46,053 nucleotides of DNA from JAHIVN01 sp018816645 (GCA_043816305.1 JBDRHZ010000049.1:1-46053), one strand, 5' to 3'. Shown: positions 38,280 through 45,920, counted from the first letter of the stretch. The notes: generated by a model from the letters alone, not told the origin. Program-made: numbers and translations.

Positions 38280-38438
38280 TTTGGTAATCCTTAAAATAAA
38301 AAAAACTTCGCCAAAACGAGACGAAGTTATAAGATTTATCCTTCTGTCTCGACAGGAAATTAAGTTAACTCTCCCTTGAGAATTAACACCTATTTTCTTA
38401 GACAAATTGAACTGCCTGATGATATGACAAAATTAAGG
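38280..38438 (-). promoter_or_regulatory. L10 leader with attenuator
   Basis: On the minus strand between rplA and rplJ, a terminator hairpin AACTTCG/CGAAGTT (38328-38322 and 38310-38304) is followed by a run of about eight U. An upstream segment CGAGACAGAAG (38351-38341) pairs with CTTCGTCTCG (38326-38317) with one bulged A, using the left arm of the terminator. The two folds exclude each other. This fits control of rplJ-rplL by L10(L12)4 through transcription attenuation; ligand identity is by analogy with known L10 leaders. Confidence 0.72.
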
Positions 38439-39131
38439 TCATGTCAATCCTTTCATTAGGCTGTTTATATCTAATTGTATGCTCGGACCCATTGTTGGCG
38501 TGACAAACACACTTTTAAATGGAATCGCGTTCAACTTACTAGTTTCTTGATGAACAGCTTTCAGTAATATAGTAAGGTTCTTAAGAAGCTGCTCTTTTGT
38601 CATATTTGTTTTTCCAAATATCAAATGGATTCCTCCCTGCTTATCAGCTTTGAAATTCAGCTTCCCCTCTTTATAAGTTTTAATAGCCTTTTTCAGATCT
38701 GTTGTGATAGTTCCATTTTTAGGATTTGGCATTTTCCCTTTCGGACCAAGTACTTTTCCGAGGGATGCCATTTTGGGCATAACGTCTGGTGTGGCGATAA
38801 GTACATCGAATTCACTATAGCCATCCTCGATTTTTTTTATGAGATCTTCAAAACCTGTAACATCTGCTGCTTCTGCTTCAGCTGTATGTTCAGGTGTCGT
38901 GACAACTGCAATTCTTTTTGCAGCCCCTACCTGGTGAGGTAGAGTTGTACTTCCCTTTATGCTTTCTTTCTTTTGTTTGTCAGAAAGATGGAGAAGAAAA
39001 TGTATCTCAAGTGCAGAATCAAATTTTGCAGTTGACACTTGGGGAAGTAATTCTAAAGCTTCTTCAATGGTGTACAATTTATTCTTTTCTATTAATTTTT
39101 CTGCTTCAATATATTTTTTTGATCTTTTCAT
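38439..39131 (-). CDS. rplA: 50S ribosomal protein L1
   Basis: 230 residues, full length. Conserved segments include KFDSALEIHFLL, the GKMPNPKNGTI region (LGPKGKMPNPKNGT near 130) and a C-terminal TPTMGPSIQLD. L1 binds 23S helices 76-78 and moves tRNA out of the E site. Some CPR groups lack L1, so its presence is mildly informative about lineage. It lies 39 bases after rplK. Confidence 0.96.
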   Translation of the reverse strand: MKRSKKYIEAEKLIEKNKLYTIEEALELLPQVSTAKFDSALEIHFLLHLSDKQKKESIKGSTTLPHQVGAAKRIAVVTTPEHTAEAEAADVTGFEDLIKKIEDGYSEFDVLIATPDVMPKMASLGKVLGPKGKMPNPKNGTITTDLKKAIKTYKEGKLNFKADKQGGIHLIFGKTNMTKEQLLKNLTILLKAVHQETSKLNAIPFKSVFVTPTMGPSIQLDINSLMKGLT

Positions 39132-39170
39132 AGTTATTTATTATTGCGTTCCAAATTTAATAATTTCAAA

Positions 39171-39596
39171 TTATTCTTCAACATCAATCCCCATGTTCTT
39201 AGCGGTACCCTTGATAATTTCAACTGCTTGTTCCAGATTATTGGTGTTCAGGTCTGGCATTTTAGTCTCAGCGATTTCTTCAAGTTGCTTTTTGGTGATC
39301 TTCCCAACTTTGATAGTGTTCGGGGCTCCTGACCCTTTCTGAATTTTTACCGCTTTTCTAAGAAGATCAGATGTCGGTGGTGTTTTCAGTTCTATATCAA
39401 AACTTCTGTCATCATATACAGTAAGTATGCATGGAATGATAAAGTTCCCCTTGTCCTTCGTTTTGTCATTAAATTCAGTGCAGAACTGTTGAATGTTCAC
39501 ACCATGCTGACCCAAAGTCGGACCAATTGGAGGGGCAGGTGTTGCCTTACCTGCTTCTATCTGTAATTTTAAAGTTGTTTTTACTGGTTTTGCCAT
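39171..39596 (-). CDS. rplK: 50S ribosomal protein L11
   Basis: 141 residues with the typical start KTTLKLQIEAGKATPAPPIG followed by PTLGQHGVNIQQFC, and a C-terminal RNA-binding domain containing SGAPNTIKVGKITKKQ. L11 forms the GTPase-associated centre with 23S helices 43-44. Standard position between nusG and rplA. Confidence 0.97.
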   Translation of the reverse strand: MAKPVKTTLKLQIEAGKATPAPPIGPTLGQHGVNIQQFCTEFNDKTKDKGNFIIPCILTVYDDRSFDIELKTPPTSDLLRKAVKIQKGSGAPNTIKVGKITKKQLEEIAETKMPDLNTNNLEQAVEIIKGTAKNMGIDVEE

Positions 39597-39644
39597 AATT
39601 ATAACGATCGAACGAATAAACCTGATCGAACTTATTTTAGATAA

Positions 39645-40256
39645 CTATAATTTCTTAACCTGTAAGAAATCTAATATAACAGGAGTTTCTCTACCGAAAA
39701 CGGAGAGAAGAACTTTGAGTTGGCCTTTGTCTTGATTTATCTCAGAAATGGAGCCAACGAAATCCTTGAATGGACCGTCAACCACTTTCACTGCATCACC
39801 AATGCTGAATGATGCCTGGTATGTTGGCTGTTTGACTTCAGTAAAGGCGAGAATACTCTTTAACTCGTCAGGGTTGACTGGAGTAGGTTTTTTCTTTGTG
39901 CCTACAAAGCCAACAATTCCTTCAGTATTTCTAACTACCTGCCAAGTATCATTATTTAAAAGCATTTTTATAAGCACATATCCTGGAAAAATCTTTTCTT
40001 TTACAGTTTTTTTCTTTCCCTTTGAAATAACTATCCTATCTTGAGTTGGAACGACTATTTCGGTAATTACATTTTCAAGACTATTTGCTTTTATCCGAGC
40101 TGTCAGCTGAGTAGCAACTTTATTCTCATATCCCGAATAAGTATTAACGATATACCATTCTTGTCCTTTTACTCCTTTAGGTTTGCTTTTCTTAGGAGCG
40201 ATCTTTTTCTCGATTGTTTCCTTTTTCTTTTTTTCTACTTTTTTGTCTTTTGCCAT
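39645..40256 (-). CDS. nusG: Transcription elongation/termination factor NusG
   Basis: 203 residues from ATG 40256. A lysine-rich leader of about 30 residues precedes the NGN domain (QEWYIVNTYSGYENKVATQL, then FPGYVLIKM), and a KOW domain follows (FSIGDAVKVVDGPFKDFVG). NusG links RNA polymerase to Rho and to ribosomes; rho is also in this window. A TTG 18 bases upstream is in frame but would overlap secE, so I prefer the ATG. Confidence 0.95.
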   Translation of the reverse strand: MAKDKKVEKKKKETIEKKIAPKKSKPKGVKGQEWYIVNTYSGYENKVATQLTARIKANSLENVITEIVVPTQDRIVISKGKKKTVKEKIFPGYVLIKMLLNNDTWQVVRNTEGIVGFVGTKKKPTPVNPDELKSILAFTEVKQPTYQASFSIGDAVKVVDGPFKDFVGSISEINQDKGQLKVLLSVFGRETPVILDFLQVKKL

Positions 40257-40263
40257 AGATAAC

Positions 40264-40461
40264 TTAAAGTTCAATAATAATATTTCTACCTTCGAAAAAC
40301 ACTGTGTCGAGAGCGACGATTATTATACCAATAAACAATGATATTACAAGTATTAGGAAGGTATATTGGACTGTCTGTGTAAAACTAATCCACTCCACCT
40401 TCTTCAGCTCTTTCAATATTAGGTTTATCGGTTGTGTAATCTTCTTAAAGATTTTTTTCAT
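40264..40461 (-). CDS. secE: Preprotein translocase subunit SecE
   Basis: 65 residues with one membrane helix (about 31-52) preceded by the conserved amphipathic segment ELKKVEWISFTQTVQYT. This is the short single-helix form of SecE that clamps SecY. It sits directly before nusG, the usual arrangement. Confidence 0.93.
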   Translation of the reverse strand: MKKIFKKITQPINLILKELKKVEWISFTQTVQYTFLILVISLFIGIIIVALDTVFFEGRNIIIEL

Positions 40462-40686
40462 TATTTATCTTTCTAGTACTGAATCTAGATTATACATTAT
40501 AAAATAAATTTGGGAAAGTTTATTTGTAATATGAAGTTATGACCATCTATTAATTTCAGTATTCTCGTTTCCTTGTTACTGATATGCATGATTTGGGCAG
40601 AATGTTTAAAGAATTAACAACAAGATTGTTACGTTTTTGATATCCGGTTTCTAATGGACCCTTTGTACTTGTATACAGACTTAAAG
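40462..40686. other. Spacer between the nested tRNA locus and secE
   Basis: AT-rich, with two TATAAT boxes on the minus strand (40501-40496 and 40494-40489) about 30-40 bases before secE. Neither has a good -35 partner. They may give secE-nusG a second promoter. No gene is supported. Confidence 0.4.
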
Positions 40687-40926
40687 CAGGCCTGCCTGGA
40701 TTCGAACCAGGACCGACGGTTTTGTCCAAAGTAAAGCTAGAAATTTTAGAACAGGTCGACCTGGATTTGAACCAGGACTAACAGTTTTGGAGACTGTTGT
40801 GCTACCATTAACACTATCGACCTAAAATTTCCTAGTTTACTGGATGGTGTAAAACTATGTTTTGATTCCATCAAAACTAGTTTTTACTACCAGAGAACGT
40901 TATGCTACCACTGACACCACAGGCCT
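40687..40926 (-). other. Outer split tRNA, probably tRNA-Gln(CTG), interrupted by a tRNA-Trp-containing insert
   Basis: Read on the minus strand, the 5' half (40926-40891) has acceptor AGGCCTG, TG, D stem GTGT/GCAT, anticodon-stem strand ACGTT and loop start CTCTG. The 3' half (40722-40687) has loop end AA, stem ACCGT, variable CGGT, T stem CCTGG/CCAGG with loop TTCGAAT, acceptor CAGGCCT and G73. The 7-bp acceptor is perfect. Joining the halves gives loop CTCTGAA with U33 and anticodon CUG; G73 fits glutamine. One mismatch (T30-C40) is in the anticodon stem. The roughly 168-nt insert holds a long hairpin (about 40848-40888), inverted repeats 40822-40843 and 40726-40749, and a whole tRNA-Trp. 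It shows no group I intron core that I can see. Confidence 0.65.
40752..40823 (-). tRNA. tRNA-Trp(CCA)
   Basis: Acceptor AGGTCGA/TCGACCT, D stem GTGT/GCAC, anticodon stem ACAGT/ACTGT with loop CTCCAAA (anticodon CCA), T stem CCTGG/CCAGG with loop TTCAAAT, discriminator G as in bacterial tRNA-Trp. A tRNA-Trp between rpmG and secE is a common bacterial arrangement, so this is the expected gene. It lies wholly inside the outer tRNA at 40687-40926. Confidence 0.95.
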
Positions 40927-41000
40927 ATGGAAACTAGAATAGACGCTTCTTTCATGTTTAGCAATAAACCCCTACCTAATTAGTAGTACGGTGTTTTCTT

Positions 41001-41171
41001 TTAGATTTTTACCATTTTGTGCTGTGTATGTTTCTTACACTGCTGACAGAATTTCTTCAACTCCAACTTTTTTTCCTTCATGTTCACTCTATTTATTGGA
41101 GTAGAGTAGTTTCGTCTTTTGCATGCAGGACATTCTAGAAGCACTATATGTCGATTGCCTTTTTTGGCCAT
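41001..41171 (-). CDS. rpmG: 50S ribosomal protein L33
   Basis: 56 residues, starting MAKKGNRHIVLLECPACKRR and ending with CQQCKKHTQHKMVKI. The two CxxC pairs mark the zinc-binding form of L33. The start ATG is at 41171. L33 contacts the E site of the 50S subunit. It heads the run rpmG, tRNA-Trp, secE, nusG, rplK. Confidence 0.93.
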   Translation of the reverse strand: MAKKGNRHIVLLECPACKRRNYSTPINRVNMKEKKLELKKFCQQCKKHTQHKMVKI

Positions 41172-41208
41172 AGCTTTAAACTACAATTTATTTTATATAT
41201 GAATTCGC

Positions 41209-41964
41209 TCAGCGGGATAATTCCAATTCCTCCTGCTTTTTTGGTTGAGCGATTTCCTGCCGGACTTTTTCAAATAATGCTATGGCAGTAGCATTACTCA
41301 TGTTTAAAGAGTTTATTTTACCAAATAATGGAATTTTTAGCACTAGATCGCATTTTGCCTGCAGAGATCTGCCTATTCCGCTGTGTTCGCCTCCAATGAC
41401 AATTGTAATTGGTCCGGTGAGATCTGTTTCATAGAGCGTTCTTTGCCCTTCAGCTTCGAGTCCGACAACAGGAGTTCCTCTCTTTTGTAATATCTTGATA
41501 GCATTAAATAAATTCTCTTTTATGATCTGTACATGCTCAACTGCTCCCATCGAAGCTCTTGCCGCCTCCTCATTGACCAGGGTTTTTTTAGGTATGATCA
41601 CTCCGTTACAACCTGCACATTCTGCGGTTCGGATGATTGCTCCAAGATTCTGCTGATAGAGAACTTCACTGATCATCACAAGAAAAGGGGTGGTGCCTTC
41701 ATCATCGAGTTTATCGAGGATTTCATTTAGTGAGAGAAATTCTCTTTTGACCCTTGCTATCACTCCCTGATGGTTTTTGGTTCTTGAGAGCTTATCTAAT
41801 TTATGTCTGCCTATTTTCTTAAGTCGGATTCCCTTTGTTTTTGCAAGCGAGACTATCTGCTTTATTTTATCAGTTAGTGCAACGTCGTTTTGCATGTAGA
41901 TCACGCTGACTGGATTTTTTGAGTTCAGTAGTTCATATACTGGATTTCGGCCTTCGATCTGCAC
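41209..41964 (-). CDS. rlmB: SpoU/TrmH-family 23S rRNA 2'-O-methyltransferase (RlmB-like)
   Basis: 251 residues. An N-terminal substrate-binding domain (IEGRNPVYELL) is followed by a SPOUT knot domain with motif 1 NLGAIIRTAECAG, motif 2 VIGGEHSGIGR and motif 3 IPLFGKINSLNMSNATAIAL. This matches RlmB, which methylates the ribose of a 23S guanosine using S-adenosylmethionine. Start codon GTG at 41964. It lies 37 bases after rpmG in the upstream sense and is probably in the same transcription direction as the ribosomal cluster. Confidence 0.88.
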   Translation of the reverse strand: MQIEGRNPVYELLNSKNPVSVIYMQNDVALTDKIKQIVSLAKTKGIRLKKIGRHKLDKLSRTKNHQGVIARVKREFLSLNEILDKLDDEGTTPFLVMISEVLYQQNLGAIIRTAECAGCNGVIIPKKTLVNEEAARASMGAVEHVQIIKENLFNAIKILQKRGTPVVGLEAEGQRTLYETDLTGPITIVIGGEHSGIGRSLQAKCDLVLKIPLFGKINSLNMSNATAIALFEKVRQEIAQPKKQEELELSR

Positions 41965-41973
41965 GATATTAAA

Positions 41974-42000
41974 TGTAAAATGTAAAGTGTAAAGTTTAAA
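41974..42000. repeat. Short imperfect tandem repeat
   Basis: Four 7-base units (TGTAAAA, TGTAAAG, TGTAAAG, TTTAAAG) upstream of the rlmB start. Such TGTAAAx runs are found between genes in AT-rich genomes. Function unknown. Confidence 0.5.
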
Positions 42001-42102
42001 GCTGCACGGATAATTTGTTATTTGGAGTCTATCAGAAAGAGAGGGTTAAAACAATAATATGTTATTAGATGTTAAGATAGTAACAATAATTTAAGTGTGC
42101 GA

Positions 42103-42900
42103 TCAAGAATGTGTTAGGTATGGTTTGGCTTTTTCCCAGAAAAAGTCAAAGTAAATTTTTTGCTGCTCAGCTACAACTTTATTCACGATTTCTACTCCAA
42201 AAATTTGCTTACTGTTCCATTGAAGTATGGAATATGTATCGTTAAATATTAAAACTTCGTGCTGTATTGGAAGTGCTGATTCAGGTATAGATCGGATCTT
42301 CCAGTAATTGGGTTTAAAGAACTTTTTTTTCGTTAATTTTTCCGATTGAAATTTCATTTTAAATGTTTCAGGATTTGCAATCATTCGATATTCAAAGCCA
42401 CGAAATACCATCTCGTTCCACCATTTTAATAAGAAGTTCAGGCCCAACGCTTCTCTTGAGGAACGGAAACCAAACGCACGAAGAACCTTTTTGGCTTTTA
42501 AACTGTTCCAAAGAAGCTGTTGAACTTCTTTCTTTCCAGAATAATGTATAACGTTGATTTCACCTTGGTTGTATTTTGATCGAGCTTTCAGAATAGGAAG
42601 GTTTTCCTGAAATGTCTCGAAAGCTTTCTCCGTCTGCACCTTTTTCTCTTTGAGCCGGAGTTCTAACCATTCTAGACTAGTTGCTATGTATTCTAATTTT
42701 TTTGCCTTTGGGCTTTTGTGAACGAAGCCTTTTTTCTCAAGTGTGTCGAGAATTCGATATGTTGAAGTTCTGTTGACTTTTGATAAACGTGAGATTTGAT
42801 AGATGCTCAGACTCTGTTGTCCAAAGAGAGAATGATAGATTCGTGCTTCATCTTCACTCAGACCTAAGCTCATAACTAAGTTGATAATCAAAGTGTTCAT
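42103..42900 (-). CDS. TrmB-family transcriptional regulator (second copy)
   Basis: 265 residues. A winged HTH (about 8-75) with LSIYQISRLSKVNRTSTYRI followed by LDTLEKKGFVHKSP is followed by a helical linker (about 80-105) and a C-terminal domain resembling that of the regulator at 18663. The shared features include a Trp-Asn before a KK/R segment and a closing VEIVNKVVAEQQ. It is divergent from the inactive dehydrogenase-like gene at 43022, which suggests a regulator-target or regulator-sensor pair. Confidence 0.8.
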   Translation of the reverse strand: MNTLIINLVMSLGLSEDEARIYHSLFGQQSLSIYQISRLSKVNRTSTYRILDTLEKKGFVHKSPKAKKLEYIATSLEWLELRLKEKKVQTEKAFETFQENLPILKARSKYNQGEINVIHYSGKKEVQQLLWNSLKAKKVLRAFGFRSSREALGLNFLLKWWNEMVFRGFEYRMIANPETFKMKFQSEKLTKKKFFKPNYWKIRSIPESALPIQHEVLIFNDTYSILQWNSKQIFGVEIVNKVVAEQQKIYFDFFWEKAKPYLTHS

Positions 42901-43021
42901 GTAGAGGACAACAAGATTACAAAAATGATATCAGATACTAAAATCTATCTCAAATTTATGATCTACTTGTCGTATGGATTTGTTTAGTCTGTGAACTTTT
43001 TAATTGTTAAAAAAACATATA

Positions 43022-43945
43022 GTGAAGATAATAGTAGTTAAGGACAAAAAGTCATTTAGAAATGAAGACCTATTCCGATTACGAGGTGTAGGTGCAAAAT
43101 TATACGATAAAGCAGCATTCGAATATATTCAAGAATTGTTCACAGATGAAGAGAAAGTGTTTGCTGTTCAACCGGCTTCGCTTGAGGGCAGATTCGAATC
43201 GCTACCTTGGGATAAATTACGAAAGATAAAGAATTTGAAAGGCCTAGTACTTGCGACAACAGCATTTGGCTGGGTTGATATAGATAAACTGATGAAGCGG
43301 GGTACTATAGTTTGCAACTGTCCGGACAAGGCAACTAATGCAGTAGCAGAAGGAGGTTTCCTATCAATGATGTCTTTATTACGAAAGATTCCAATTTTGA
43401 TTCAGAATGGTTTCCAAAGAAGCTCAGATATTTATGGAACAGAGATTATGAATTTCAGAGTTGGAGTAGTGGGATTTGGCAGAATTGGGAAAAGGTTTGC
43501 AAAGATTTGCAAAGAGCAAGGGTGCGAGGTCTTCTACTGGAATCGTAATCGTCGAAAAACGGAATATAATTACATCTCTCTTCAGAAATTATTTAGAACT
43601 TGTGATTGTATATACTTATCGTTTGCTACGAACCGGACATTAAAAGGATTTATAAACAATAAATTGATAGACTCTATGAAAAGCAGTGCTCTAATCATAA
43701 GTTGCATTGACAACCTAGTATATGACAAAGAATATATCATCAACAAGGTAAATAGCGGAGAACTAGGAGGTTTCTCTTATGAAGAAGAGGGAGATAGTGT
43801 GCCTCGAGTCAAAGGCAATATCTGGGTGGTCCCGGACTCATTCTATTATTACACAAAGGATACATTAGAGAATGAATCAAGGATATTTACAGATACTATT
43901 TTATCAGTGATCAGGAATCAGCCGATAAATTGTGTGAATGATTAA
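43022..43945 (+). CDS. D-2-hydroxyacid dehydrogenase homologue lacking catalytic residues
   Basis: 307 residues from GTG 43022 (MKIIVVKDKKSF); a TTG 18 bases upstream is in frame. The fold of the family is clear, including the nucleotide-binding GVVGFGRIGKRFAKICKEQG and a following NRNRRK that would favour NADP. The catalytic triad is degraded: the NxxRG motif is SCIDNLVYD, and the PH of the C-terminal TPH motif is VPDSFYYYT, so both Arg and His are missing. It is probably a ligand-binding or regulatory protein rather than an enzyme. The divergent TrmB-like gene lies just upstream. Confidence 0.78.
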   Translation: MKIIVVKDKKSFRNEDLFRLRGVGAKLYDKAAFEYIQELFTDEEKVFAVQPASLEGRFESLPWDKLRKIKNLKGLVLATTAFGWVDIDKLMKRGTIVCNCPDKATNAVAEGGFLSMMSLLRKIPILIQNGFQRSSDIYGTEIMNFRVGVVGFGRIGKRFAKICKEQGCEVFYWNRNRRKTEYNYISLQKLFRTCDCIYLSFATNRTLKGFINNKLIDSMKSSALIISCIDNLVYDKEYIINKVNSGELGGFSYEEEGDSVPRVKGNIWVVPDSFYYYTKDTLENESRIFTDTILSVIRNQPINCVND

Positions 43946-43961
43946 CGTTCGGAATTGAAAG

Positions 43962-44035
43962 AGCCGAGGGCGGGAATCGAACCCGCGACCTTTCCCTTAC
44001 CATGGGAATGCTCTGGCCATCTGAGCTACCTCGGC
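43962..44035 (-). tRNA. tRNA-Thr(GGT)
   Basis: Minus strand: acceptor GCCGAGG/CCTCGGC, D stem GCTC/GAGC, anticodon stem TTCCC/GGGAA with loop ATGGTAA (anticodon GGT), T stem GCGGG/CCCGC with loop TTCGATT. The discriminator is U, seen in some threonine tRNAs. A 12-base copy of its 5' end lies upstream at 44222-44233. Confidence 0.93.
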
Positions 44036-44272
44036 GAAAACAGTATTGACTTTGTTAAGTACTCACGATTGCTCTGGATCCTTCTTCTTGGGATTAATTC
44101 GGGCAAGTTCTCCCTCGACTTCACGTGGTATCACTAACCCCTCACCTGTCTGCCGATCTATCTAAAAATGGATAGGCAGGTTGAGCAACTGCTAGCAAGA
44201 GGCTAGTCCGCCTTTGGCGGAAGCTACCTCGGCCTAAATAACGTATAGCATAAAGCAAATAGCTAACTATTC
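44036..44272 (-). other. Degenerate region upstream of tRNA-Thr
   Basis: No complete gene. On the minus strand, 44063-44161 is an open stretch that reads like a protein C-terminus (IPREVEGELARINPKKKDPE to TGA), preceded by an in-frame TAG, so it may be a gene remnant. 44145-44186 holds a split copy of the CTGCC/GGCAG palindrome. 44207-44221 is the hairpin TCCGCCTTTGGCGGA also seen in 23S. 44222-44233 duplicates the 5' end of tRNA-Thr. Together this looks like a site of repeated insertion and decay. Confidence 0.45.
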
Positions 44273-44330
44273 ACAGTATTCGATTGTTAGGGAACAATAG
44301 ATCGGAACCTATTATATTATATTAGATAAT
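44273..44330. repeat. Direct repeat, copy 1
   Basis: ACAGTATTCGATTGTTAGGG and the following bases through TTAGATAAT recur at 44490-44542 with few changes. The element contains the palindrome GATTGTT/AACAATA. Spacing between copies is 217 bases. Confidence 0.7.
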
Positions 44331-44489
44331 CTTTCTTTAGTGAAGTGAGAATTAATCTCAGTTATATTCATAGTGCAATTTATATAATTAAGGGATTGTA
44401 ATCCTAGGTGTATAGGTTGGGTACATGTTACGAATTCGGGTGGTCGTTTTTCGCGAGGAGATCAGGAATATCATACAGCTGATGTGCTA
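44331..44489. other. Non-coding sequence between the direct repeats
   Basis: About 160 bases with no supportable ORF or RNA fold of a known type. A short hairpin (GGATTGTAATCC, near 44393-44404) is the only clear structure. Confidence 0.4.
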
Positions 44490-44542
44490 ACAGTATTCGA
44501 TTGTTAGGGAACAATAGATCAGAGCTTATTATGTTAGATAAT
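44490..44542. repeat. Direct repeat, copy 2
   Basis: Second copy of the 44273 repeat, five bases shorter through loss of one TATAT unit. The first 31 bases are identical to copy 1. Confidence 0.7.
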
Positions 44543-44611
44543 AATGTATTAGGGAAGAGTCATTTAGAGGTCCTAGCTATCAAGTACTAAGAATAGTGCC
44601 AATAAGAAATC

Positions 44612-45187
44612 CTAAATTGCGCATAATGTTATTAAAGGCCATTGAAAAACCCCAATATTTTTGAAGATTTTAAAAAACATAGAATTGCCGTGCTTAGATT
44701 TGGTAATAATTGTGCCTGAAATAATTGTGAATACTGTTAAAAGAAGAATAATAATGTTAAGAATTACGATAAGATTTGGTATTATTTCATTATAAATAAT
44801 TGGGCGGATAAGTGTGATAGTTGTAACTATCGTTCCGAGTAAACTCCCTCCAGCTAAAATACTGTGTACTGTTCTATGCTTATCGTAGGTAAAAATTCCG
44901 TTGAGTAGAAGTGTTATCGATATGAGGTATAAACCGCTGACTCCTAAACTGGATAGCAAAGATATATCAAGAATGTTGCCTAGATAATAAGTAAAAAAGA
45001 TACTGGATGAACCAAAGAAGATAAAGTTAAAATTAAAAAGCAATTTCCACTTGGAACATCTTTCACCTAGCCTGCAAATTACTGTTGAAGTAAATAGGTG
45101 ATTTTTGTTGGCAGAAATGCAATAGAAAAGTAGGCATAGAAAAATAATGCAGTAAGACATATAAAATAAGAGAAAAGCCTTTTCCAT
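44612..45187 (-). CDS. DUF998-like membrane protein
   Basis: 191 residues with six predicted membrane helices. The layout, with a conserved H in TVHSILAGGSLLGTI after the fourth helix, resembles DUF998-type proteins, whose function is unknown. The similarity is weak by eye. It lies 27 bases downstream of the RIO-type kinase on the same strand and may share its transcript. Base composition is more AT-rich than the ribosomal genes. Confidence 0.55.
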   Translation of the reverse strand: MEKAFLLFYMSYCIIFLCLLFYCISANKNHLFTSTVICRLGERCSKWKLLFNFNFIFFGSSSIFFTYYLGNILDISLLSSLGVSGLYLISITLLLNGIFTYDKHRTVHSILAGGSLLGTIVTTITLIRPIIYNEIIPNLIVILNIIILLLTVFTIISGTIITKSKHGNSMFFKIFKNIGVFQWPLITLCAI

Positions 45188-45214
45188 TTTAATATCAATG
45201 ACTTAATTGCATAA

Positions 45215-45871
45215 CTAACGATATTTATTATACCATTTCTCGATATTCTCTAAATCCCGTTTCAGCAGTTTATCAGCATTGGGGTTGTTTCTTATATCAG
45301 CAGCTTGAGGAAAGTCAATAATGTATATTTTGCCGCTGGAGTAGAGAATGTTAAATTCTGAGAGGTCACCGTGTACTATCCCGTTTTTGTAGAATATGTC
45401 AACATTCTTGAGGATTTTCTTATAGATTCTTGCCGCTCCAGCTTTGTTGGCCCCCAAGCTCTTTAGTAGTTGGGCAGGGGAGTTATCGTTCCCTATATAT
45501 TCCATTAGGATGGCATTTCTAGTCATAGAAACTGGCTCAGGAACGTCTGCCCCCGCATCATATAACTTTTTTAGCAGGTAGAACTCTCTCTTTATCCAGA
45601 GCCGGTGAATGAGCTCCTTGCCAAGCTTGCTTCTTTTCATCATGGCTTTTCTCTCGCTTGGTCTTCGTACATATTTACCAGCAAGGTATTCTTCGTTTCT
45701 TTTAAATGCTCGCGTGGCATATTCTTTATAAACTTTCAGAGCGTAAGGTTTCTCTTCCCAAGATACTATATAGACCCGAGCCTCCTTTCCGGAGGTAAGT
45801 GCTCGAACTAATTCTAGGTTGATGCCTTTTTTAGTGAACTGTTCGATTGCAGCAGAAAGTAATTTGTCCAT
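45215..45871 (-). CDS. RIO-family protein kinase
   Basis: 218 residues from ATG 45871. Motifs of the RIO fold: P-loop SGKEARVYIV, catalytic lysine in YALKVYK, catalytic loop HGDLSEFNIL and metal-binding loop IIDFPQA. SGKEA and IDFPQ are characteristic of the RIO1 group, which is universal in archaea and eukaryotes and sporadic in bacteria. RIO1 in those groups acts in small-subunit maturation. No N-terminal winged helix of the RIO2 type is present. A TATAAT box ends 7 bases before the start codon. Confidence 0.88.
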   Translation of the reverse strand: MDKLLSAAIEQFTKKGINLELVRALTSGKEARVYIVSWEEKPYALKVYKEYATRAFKRNEEYLAGKYVRRPSERKAMMKRSKLGKELIHRLWIKREFYLLKKLYDAGADVPEPVSMTRNAILMEYIGNDNSPAQLLKSLGANKAGAARIYKKILKNVDIFYKNGIVHGDLSEFNILYSSGKIYIIDFPQAADIRNNPNADKLLKRDLENIEKWYNKYR

Positions 45872-45907
45872 TCGGATGATTATATAATACAAGAGGAAGC
45901 TTGGAAA
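45872..45907 (-). promoter_or_regulatory. Probable leaderless promoter of the RIO kinase gene
   Basis: Minus strand: TATAAT at 45884-45879, with TTTCCA at 45907-45902 as a weak -35 after a 17-base spacer. Only 7 bases separate the -10 box from ATG 45871, so the transcript would start at the start codon. Confidence 0.5.
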
Positions 45908-45920
45908 TAAGGCGGTATCT

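Noticed and set aside
38280..38405. N-terminal extension of L10 by 42 residues
   Set aside because: The extra frame covers the attenuator RNA, including its U run, and has no ribosomal protein similarity. The ATG at 38279 matches the family start.
40264..40274. nusG starting at TTG 40274
   Set aside because: It would overlap secE, and the ATG at 40256 gives a normal start.
41974..42000. CRISPR-like array
   Set aside because: The repeat unit is 7 bases with no spacers. No other regularly spaced repeats or cas genes occur in the window.
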